Origin: an uncultured Lachnospiraceae bacterium
Lineage (GTDB): Bacteria; Bacillota; Clostridia; Lachnospirales; Lachnospiraceae
NCBI GenBank assembly: GCA_910580005.1
Contig: CAJTXH010000088.1
Span: 1 to 12,261, forward strand
Length of the DNA: 12,261 nucleotides
Reading direction: 5' to 3'
The notes under the pieces are model-generated. The model searched no databases and was not told where the DNA came from. It saw nothing but the letters and a program-made list of their open reading frames with translations. Shown in pieces: positions 6,834 through 12,261 of this stretch. A program made the position numbers and the translations under genes. The stretch's first letter is position 1. Every line of letters starts with the position of its first letter.

Positions 6834-7160
6834 ATGCAGACAATTATTGTTTTGTTAGACCCAGCCAGACTTGTAAATCCTGATTTAGACTTGCGTTACA
6901 AAATACCAGACTGTATAGAAGAAGTTACAGGTGGAAGAATACAGGATAATGGATATGATTATATTGACAGCAACGATAGAAGCAGTTTGCTTGGCTTATG
7001 GCTTGAAACAGAAAATGCTGCTGAAAATTATAAAGATATTGTACAATTATTCCAGAAAAAGAAATTCCTTAATAATGATTTGTCAAAAAGCGCAGAAATA
7101 TATATTTCAGAGAATGAAACAGATGATTTTGAGAACTGTACTAAAGTGTTTCCAGCATAA
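6834..7160 (+). CDS. Unrecognised 108-aa protein of the ispG-polC islet
   Basis: I do not recognise a named family. The protein is soluble in appearance: no signal peptide, no membrane segment. It begins with a hydrophobic beta-strand-like MQTIIVLLDP (1-10), followed by a polar block NPDLDLRYKIPDCIEEVTGG (15-34), a Gly/Asp/Tyr turn DNGYDYID (38-45), another strand SLLGLWLET (51-59), a helix ENYKDIVQLFQKKKF (64-78), and a terminal strand region AEIYISEN (87-94). This order suggests a small alpha/beta fold, but that is inference. It has a good GGAGG RBS at 6823-6827 and starts 30 bases after the Fic gene, so it is likely cotranscribed with it. Its overlapping reading frame (6931-7188) lacks a convincing start and is ignored. 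A role as partner or antagonist of the Fic protein is possible but unproven. Confidence 0.75.
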   Translation: MQTIIVLLDPARLVNPDLDLRYKIPDCIEEVTGGRIQDNGYDYIDSNDRSSLLGLWLETENAAENYKDIVQLFQKKKFLNNDLSKSAEIYISENETDDFENCTKVFPA

Positions 7161-7180
7161 AAACAGTATTTGGAGAAAAT

Positions 7181-7204
7181 ATGAATAAAGATTTACTTAT
7201 GTAA
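7181..7204 (+). other. Seven-codon mini-ORF before polC
   Basis: ATG at 7181 with a TGGAG-like RBS at 7171-7175 encodes only MNKDLLM before TAA. It lies in the 85-base gap between the islet and polC. It could be a leader peptide, a remnant of a gene disrupted when the islet was formed, or chance. The RBS-start arrangement is directly seen; translation is not demonstrated. Confidence 0.25.
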
Positions 7205-7245
7205 AAAATTACTGGATGGCAAAGGCTTAAGGGGGATTATATCCG

Positions 7246-10200
7246 ATGAAAAAACCTTTACTTGAAACATTTGATAACTTAAACCTGACAGACAGGCAGG
7301 CAAGACTTTTTAAAGATGTTGTAGTTTCAAGGGTTGTTGTAACAAGAAAAACTAAAAATGTAGAAATTTATATAGAAAGCAGCCATATTATTGCATACCG
7401 TGAAATAGGGCTGCTTGAATATGCTTTGGCTGGTGTGCTGGGCAGGGCAGGTTATAAAGTGAAGGTTTATGACAGGTTCAATTTGTCATCACAATATACA
7501 CCTGGAAATTTCTGGGAGGAATACCATGACAGTATACTTCTTATTTTAAAAGAAGAAAATATTCTTGAGTTTAATATGGTATATAGTGGAAATGTGGATG
7601 TTACAGGAAATATAATAAATATTTCATGTGAAGATGACAGCATGTACAGGGCAAGGGAGGAGGAACTGGCAGAAATTATCAGCAGGATATTCAGTACTAA
7701 AGCATCTTTTGAAATATCTGTAAATGTAAACTATACTGAACCAGTTTCTATAAATGAACTTCCAGCTACAGGTACATATGGCATGGCAGAACCCGTTATA
7801 TATAAAGCTAAATCTGCTGGCAGTAATGTACAACAGGATAATGTTAATCCAGAAGATAATTATTATGCCAAAGTGGCAGGCACGAATAATAACAGTAAAG
7901 GTTATAACAAGAAATACAACGGCCAGCAGAAAGGCAGATACAAAGGACAGGGCTCTTACAAAGGAGCTGATGAAGAATGTTTTTATGGAAGAAATTGTGA
8001 TGGTGACATTATTAAAATTGCTGATATACAAGGTGAAGTCGGGGAAGTTGTAATTGAGGGTAAGGTTGTTTCTACAGAAGAGCGTGAGATTAAAAATGAA
8101 AAAATAATTTATATGTTTAATGTAACTGATTTTACAGATACGATACAGGCTAAAATATTTATCCCAAAAGAAGAAGCTGGTACAGTGCGTGATAATATAA
8201 AGGCAGGCAAGTTTATTAAACTTAAAGGTGTGCCTCTTTATGATACATTTAGCCGGGAGATTACTATTTCTTCTATACGTGGCATTAAACCAGGCATAGA
8301 TAAACGTGTAAAACGTATGGATAATTACCAGGGAATGAAGCGTGTTGAACTTCATGCACATACACAAATGAGTGAGATGGATTCTGTAATGTCAATAGGT
8401 GATTATGTAAATACTGCTAAAAGGTGGGGGCACAGGGCAATGGCTATTACAGACCATGGTGTAGTACAGTCTTTCCCGGATGCAGACCATGCATTAAAAC
8501 CTGGTGATGACCTTAAAATTATCTATGGTGTTGAAGCTTACCTTGTAGATGACCTTATAGACACAGTAATTAATAGTAAAGGGCAGGATTTTACTGGTGA
8601 ATTTGTTGTATTTGACCTTGAAACAACAGGTATTGGTGCAGCCAGTAATGAAATAATAGAGATAGGTGCAGTTAAGGTTATAAATAATGTAATTACAGAT
8701 AAATTCAGTACATTTGTAAATCCTGGAAGACCTGTTCCTTATAATATACAGGAGCTTACAGGCATTAATGACCAGATGGTTTCAGATGCACCATCTATAG
8801 ACAAGGTACTGCCAGGTTTCCTTGAATTTTGTGGAAATGCGGTTCTTGTAGCACATAACGCTTCATTTGATACAGGATTTATTTTCCAGAAAGCAAAAGA
8901 CAGGGGAATACACACAGATTTTACCGTAATAGACACTGTTGCCATGTCAAGGGCACTTTTGCCAGAACTTAAGAAATATAAGCTTGATACTGTTGCAAAG
9001 ACACTTGGAGTTTCACTTGAAAACCACCACCGTGCTGTTGATGATGCAGGTGCTACAGCGGAAATATTTGTAAAACTTGTAAAAAGGCTTGAAGACAAGG
9101 GAATAACTACATTAGAGGGGCTTAATGAATTTGGCAGGCCTGGTGATGAAACAATACGGAAACTGCCATCATACCATGCAGTAATACTTGCTAAGAATGA
9201 AACAGGACGTGTAAACCTGTACAGGCTTGTTTCGGAGTCACACCTCAGATACTTTAACAGAAGGCCAAAACTTCCTAAAAGCCTGTATATGCAGTATAGT
9301 GAAGGGCTCATGATTGGTTCTGCATGTGAGGCAGGGGAGCTTTACAGGGCTATACTTGAAGAAAAACCAGAAGAAGAGATAGACAGGCTTGTTAAATTTT
9401 ATGATTACTTAGAAATACAGCCACTTGGCAATAATGCGTTTATGCTACGTGATAATAACAGGTTTCCACATATCCAGGATGAAAATGACCTTATGGAAAT
9501 TAACCGTAAGATTGTTTCACTTGGAGAAGAATATAATAAACTTGTAGTTGCTACATGCGATGTGCACTTCCTAAATGCAGAAGATGAAGTGTACAGGCGT
9601 ATTATAATGTCTGGCAAAGGCTTTGCTGATGCTGACCAGCAAGCACCACTTTACTACAGGACTACAGAAGAGATGCTTTCAGAATTCCAGTATCTCGGCG
9701 CTAAGAAAGCAGAGGAAATTGTTATAACTAATACAAACCTTATTGCAGATATGATTGATTATATAAGCCCATGCAGCCCGAGAAAATGCCCGCCCGAAAT
9801 TGAAAATTCAGATAATGATTTAAGGGAAATCTGTTATAACAAGGCGCATTCAATATATGGTGAAGACCTTCCGCCTGTAGTTGTAGAAAGGCTTGAAAGG
9901 GAACTTAACTCAATTATCAGCAATGGTTATGCTGTTATGTATATTATTGCACAGAAACTTGTGTGGAAATCAAATGAAGACGGTTATCTTGTAGGTTCAA
10001 GGGGTTCTGTAGGTTCGTCATTTGTTGCAACAATGGCAGGAATTACAGAGGTAAACCCTCTTTCAGCACATTATTATTGCCCGGAATGCCATTATTATGA
10101 CTTTGACTCAGAAGATGTAAAAGCATTTGCTGGAAGTTCAGCATGCGACATGCCAGACAAAAAATGCCCAAAATGCGGGCATATGCTTGAAAAAGACGGG

Positions 10201-11694
10201 CACGACATACCATTTGAAACATTCCTTGGTTTTAAAGGTGACAAAGAGCCTGATATAGACCTTAACTTTTCAAGTGAATACCAGAGCAATGCACATGATT
10301 ATACTGAAGTAATATTTGGTGCAGGGCATACATTCAGGGCTGGCACAGTTGGAACACTTGCTGATAAAACGGCATATGGCTATGTTAAAAAGTATTATGA
10401 AGAACATGAGGAGACAAAACGTAAAGCAGAGATAGAGCGTATTTCAGAAGGGTGCACAGGTGTGCGCAGAAGCACGGGACAGCACCCGGGTGGCATAGTG
10501 GTACTGCCGATGGGTGAAGAAATATATACATTTACACCAGTACAGCATCCTGCTAATGATATGTCAACTAAGATAATAACAACACATTTTGATTACCATA
10601 AAATAGATGCTAACCTGCTTAAGCTTGATATACTTGGACACCAGGACCCTACAATGATACGTATGCTTGAAGACCTTACAGATGTTGACGCTTCCAAAAT
10701 AAGAATGGATGATGAAAAGGTGCTGTCACTTTTTGAAAATACAACAGCACTTGGCATAAAACCAGAAGATATTGGCGGATGTACACTTGGCTGTCTTGGA
10801 CTGCCTGAATTTGGCACGCAGTTTGTACATGGCATGCTTATGGAAGCAAAACCAAAGAATTTTTCAGACCTTGTACGTATTTCCGGGCTGTCACATGGTA
10901 CAAATGTATGGCTTGACAATGCACAGTATTTTATTGCAAATGGTGACTGTACACTGTCAACTGCAATATGCACACGTGATGATATTATGACATACCTTAT
11001 ACGGATGGGTGTTGAAAATGAACGTTCATTTAAAATAATGGAAAGTGTGCGTAAAGGCAAGGGCCTTACGCCTGATATGGAAGAGGACATGCTGGCGTGC
11101 AACGTGCCAGAATGGTATATTGAATCATGCAAGCGTATTAAATATATGTTCCCGAAAGCACATGCCGCTGCATATGTTATGATGGCTATACGTGTAGCGT
11201 ATTTTAAAGTGTATTACCCACTGGCATATTATGCTGCATTCTTCAGCATACGTGCAACATCATTTAACTATGAACTTATGTGCCTTGGCAGGGAAAGGCT
11301 TGAGTATTATATGGAAGATTACCGCAAACGCAAAAATGAATTATCAGATAAGGAAAAAGATACATATGAAGATATGCGTATAGTACAGGAAATGTATGCA
11401 AGAGGTTTTGGGTTTGTAAAACTTGATATATACAGGGCAAAAGCAAACCGTTTCCAAATTACAGATGGCAAACTTATGCCTTCATTTTCCACGATAGACG
11501 GGCTTGGGGACAAAGCAGCAGAAATGATAGAGGATGAGGCAGGCAAGGGTAAATTCCTTTCACGTGAGGACTTTAAAAACCGCTGCAAAGTAAGTGAAAA
11601 AGTAGTAGAAACAATGGCGGATATGGGGCTGATGGGAGATATGCCACACAGTAACCAGATGTCAATAATGGACTTTTTAGTCCCGGGAACATAA
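7246..11694 (+). CDS. polC: DNA polymerase III alpha subunit, Gram-positive PolC type
   Basis: PolC is the replicative polymerase of low-GC Gram-positives, with built-in 3'-5' proofreading. The 1482-aa chain is slightly longer than B. subtilis PolC. In order: an N-terminal domain (1 to about 195); a Gly/Lys/Asn/Tyr/Gln-rich linker (about 200-243); an OB-fold (about 255-345); a PHP domain starting VELHAHTQMSEMDSV (His370, His372), interrupted by the DnaQ-like exonuclease with FDLETTG (Asp457, Glu459), HNASFD (537-542) and HHRAVDDA (from 594). The polymerase core has GSRGSVGSS (from 917), PDIDLNF with Asp1003 and Asp1005, and KLDILG with Asp1128. Zinc-binding cysteine pairs are at 945/948 and 974/977. 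A GGGGG-type RBS at 7231-7235 precedes the ATG by ten bases. All catalytic residues appear intact. It is separated from ispG by the three-gene islet. Confidence 0.98.
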   Translation: MKKPLLETFDNLNLTDRQARLFKDVVVSRVVVTRKTKNVEIYIESSHIIAYREIGLLEYALAGVLGRAGYKVKVYDRFNLSSQYTPGNFWEEYHDSILLILKEENILEFNMVYSGNVDVTGNIINISCEDDSMYRAREEELAEIISRIFSTKASFEISVNVNYTEPVSINELPATGTYGMAEPVIYKAKSAGSNVQQDNVNPEDNYYAKVAGTNNNSKGYNKKYNGQQKGRYKGQGSYKGADEECFYGRNCDGDIIKIADIQGEVGEVVIEGKVVSTEEREIKNEKIIYMFNVTDFTDTIQAKIFIPKEEAGTVRDNIKAGKFIKLKGVPLYDTFSREITISSIRGIKPGIDKRVKRMDNYQGMKRVELHAHTQMSEMDSVMSIGDYVNTAKRWGHRAMAITDHGVVQSFPDADHALKPGDDLKIIYGVEAYLVDDLIDTVINSKGQDFTGEFVVFDLETTGIGAASNEIIEIGAVKVINNVITDKFSTFVNPGRPVPYNIQELTGINDQMVSDAPSIDKVLPGFLEFCGNAVLVAHNASFDTGFIFQKAKDRGIHTDFTVIDTVAMSRALLPELKKYKLDTVAKTLGVSLENHHRAVDDAGATAEIFVKLVKRLEDKGITTLEGLNEFGRPGDETIRKLPSYHAVILAKNETGRVNLYRLVSESHLRYFNRRPKLPKSLYMQYSEGLMIGSACEAGELYRAILEEKPEEEIDRLVKFYDYLEIQPLGNNAFMLRDNNRFPHIQDENDLMEINRKIVSLGEEYNKLVVATCDVHFLNAEDEVYRRIIMSGKGFADADQQAPLYYRTTEEMLSEFQYLGAKKAEEIVITNTNLIADMIDYISPCSPRKCPPEIENSDNDLREICYNKAHSIYGEDLPPVVVERLERELNSIISNGYAVMYIIAQKLVWKSNEDGYLVGSRGSVGSSFVATMAGITEVNPLSAHYYCPECHYYDFDSEDVKAFAGSSACDMPDKKCPKCGHMLEKDGHDIPFETFLGFKGDKEPDIDLNFSSEYQSNAHDYTEVIFGAGHTFRAGTVGTLADKTAYGYVKKYYEEHEETKRKAEIERISEGCTGVRRSTGQHPGGIVVLPMGEEIYTFTPVQHPANDMSTKIITTHFDYHKIDANLLKLDILGHQDPTMIRMLEDLTDVDASKIRMDDEKVLSLFENTTALGIKPEDIGGCTLGCLGLPEFGTQFVHGMLMEAKPKNFSDLVRISGLSHGTNVWLDNAQYFIANGDCTLSTAICTRDDIMTYLIRMGVENERSFKIMESVRKGKGLTPDMEEDMLACNVPEWYIESCKRIKYMFPKAHAAAYVMMAIRVAYFKVYYPLAYYAAFFSIRATSFNYELMCLGRERLEYYMEDYRKRKNELSDKEKDTYEDMRIVQEMYARGFGFVKLDIYRAKANRFQITDGKLMPSFSTIDGLGDKAAEMIEDEAGKGKFLSREDFKNRCKVSEKVVETMADMGLMGDMPHSNQMSIMDFLVPGT

Positions 11695-11734
11695 GATAAT
11701 TTCCAGTTATCCTTTGTTTGTGTAAGAACGGACG

Positions 11735-11779
11735 GTTTCTGTGCCAGAGCCAGAATATTCCGTACAGGGGCACGGAAAC
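11735..11779 (+). repeat. Alternative hairpins in the polC-hisS gap
   Basis: GTTTCTGTGCC (11735-11745) pairs with GGCACGGAAAC (11769-11779), eleven pairs with one U-G wobble. The loop contains the palindrome GAATATTC (11753-11760) and the arm TTCCGT (11758-11763), which can instead pair with ACGGAA (11772-11777). ACGGA at 11728-11732 could also pair with TCCGT at 11759-11763. These pairings exclude one another. No T-tract follows, so a standard intrinsic terminator is unlikely. It probably sits in the polC 3' UTR, upstream of the hisS promoter. Confidence 0.5.
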
Positions 11780-11848
11780 ACTGCGTACATTTGCCAACTT
11801 TGATTACAATTTATTCATGCGTTTGTCCTGTATCAATCCTTGTAAGAA

Positions 11849-11877
11849 TTGACAACAGGGTATATAATATTTATATT
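11849..11877 (+). promoter_or_regulatory. Sigma-A promoter for hisS
   Basis: TTGACA (11849-11854, perfect -35) is followed after 17 bases by TATATT (11872-11877, four or five of six depending on register). Transcription would start close to 11884, only about 15 bases before the hisS start codon at 11900, so the leader is very short. There is no T-box element. The stretch from the -35 box shares TTGACA-x-CAGGGTATA with the uppS promoter. Confidence 0.7.
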
Positions 11878-11899
11878 ATTATTTTACAAGGAGGCTGTT

Positions 11900-12261
11900 A
11901 TGAAACCAACACCAGTTAAAGGAACAAGGGATTATCTTCCAAATGAAGTGCAGATACGTGATTATCTCCAGTCTGTTATATTAAAAACATACCAGGAGGC
12001 GGGGTTTGAGCGTATTACAACACCAGTTATCGAGGATGCTGTAAACCTTGATAAGAGTGATGGGGGCGAAAACCTTAACCTTATTTTCAGGATTTTAAAG
12101 AGAGGAAAGAAACTTTCTGATGTGATTTCAGGTGGAGATATAACTGAAAAGGAACTTTCAGACCTGGGGCTGCGGTATGACCTTACACTGCCTCTTTCAC
12201 GTTATTATGCTAATAACAGGAACAGTCTTATGTCACCATTTAAGGTAATACAGATGGACAG
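11900..12261 (+). CDS. hisS: Histidyl-tRNA synthetase, 5' part (cut by window end)
   Basis: This class II aminoacyl-tRNA synthetase charges tRNA-His. The first 120 codons are present and read MKPTPVKGTRDYLPNEVQIR at the start, the usual KGTRD(F/Y)LP opening. GFERITTPVIED (about 35-46) is in the class II motif 1 region, GGENLNLIFRILKRG follows (about 55-69), and LRYDLTLPLSRYYANN (about 90-105) forms motif 2. The RYDLTLPLSRY form differs from the RPEGTA form of E. coli-type HisRS and resembles a second HisRS lineage seen in clostridia. HisZ is a less likely alternative because of the intact start motif and lack of his genes nearby. An AAGGAGG RBS (11888-11894) lies just before the ATG. The reading frame is open at the end of the window. 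Confidence 0.9.
   Translation, partial: MKPTPVKGTRDYLPNEVQIRDYLQSVILKTYQEAGFERITTPVIEDAVNLDKSDGGENLNLIFRILKRGKKLSDVISGGDITEKELSDLGLRYDLTLPLSRYYANNRNSLMSPFKVIQMD

Noticed and set aside
6931..7188. 85-aa frame overlapping the 108-aa gene
   Set aside because: It is out of frame with a gene that has a better RBS and start. It lacks a convincing ribosome binding site and its content looks like frame-shifted translation.
6808..7230. AAAGGCTT direct repeat (6808-6815 and 7221-7228) as a target-site duplication
   Set aside because: Only eight bases, and it does not bracket the whole islet since one copy is inside it. No transposase or terminal inverted repeats are visible.
7624..8367. 247-aa open frame on the minus strand inside polC
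   Set aside because: It is antisense to the PolC N-terminal region and linker, with a biased Phe/Ile/Tyr/Asn composition that mirrors the A/T-rich coding strand. No known domain seen.
11695..11899. T-box riboswitch upstream of hisS
   Set aside because: No T-box core (TGGNACCGCG-like sequence) and no terminator with a U-tract is present, and the predicted hisS leader is only about 15 bases long.
1..12261. CRISPR array, tRNA or rRNA genes, insertion sequences
   Set aside because: No regularly spaced repeats, no cloverleaf-like tRNA sequence, no rRNA segments and no transposase or integrase were seen in the window.

Overview
The window looks like a core chromosomal segment of a low-GC Gram-positive (Clostridia) bacterium, most likely a Lachnospiraceae-type gut anaerobe. 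This rests on the gene order uppS-cdsA-dxr-rseP-ispG-polC, the Gram-positive-type PolC, strong GGAGG ribosome binding sites, A/T-rich codon choice, and a clostridial-style HisRS. Genus cannot be fixed from the sequence alone. All recognised genes lie on the + strand.

Layout. 1-286: non-coding, with several stacked palindromes, a near-consensus sigma-A promoter (TTGACA-17-TACAAT) and a leader hairpin before uppS. 287-5548: five tightly spaced genes for envelope lipid and isoprenoid work: uppS (undecaprenyl diphosphate synthase), cdsA (CDP-diacylglycerol synthase), dxr and ispG (MEP pathway steps), and rseP (site-2 intramembrane protease). DXR and IspG help make the isoprenyl precursors that UppS consumes. 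5596-7160: three small co-directional genes that do not belong to this conserved cluster: a very acidic 176-aa protein (tentatively DUF6630-like), a 220-aa Fic-fold protein, and an unrecognised 108-aa protein. 7246-11694: polC, the replicative DNA polymerase. 11695-11899: an intergenic stretch with mutually exclusive hairpins and a second sigma-A promoter. 11900-end: the start of hisS, cut by the window edge.

The most unusual part is the three-gene islet wedged between ispG and polC. Its Fic protein keeps the fold signature and an apparent N-terminal inhibitory motif (SANLEG), but has glutamine in place of the catalytic histidine (QLFYDGNKR). It is flanked by an extremely acidic partner and a small protein that could form a functional unit. 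The islet may be a toxin-antitoxin-like or immunity-like cassette, or a domesticated Fic pseudoenzyme module; this is inference. The uppS and hisS promoters also share 15 of 16 bases beginning at the -35 box, including the spacer motif CAGGGTATA.
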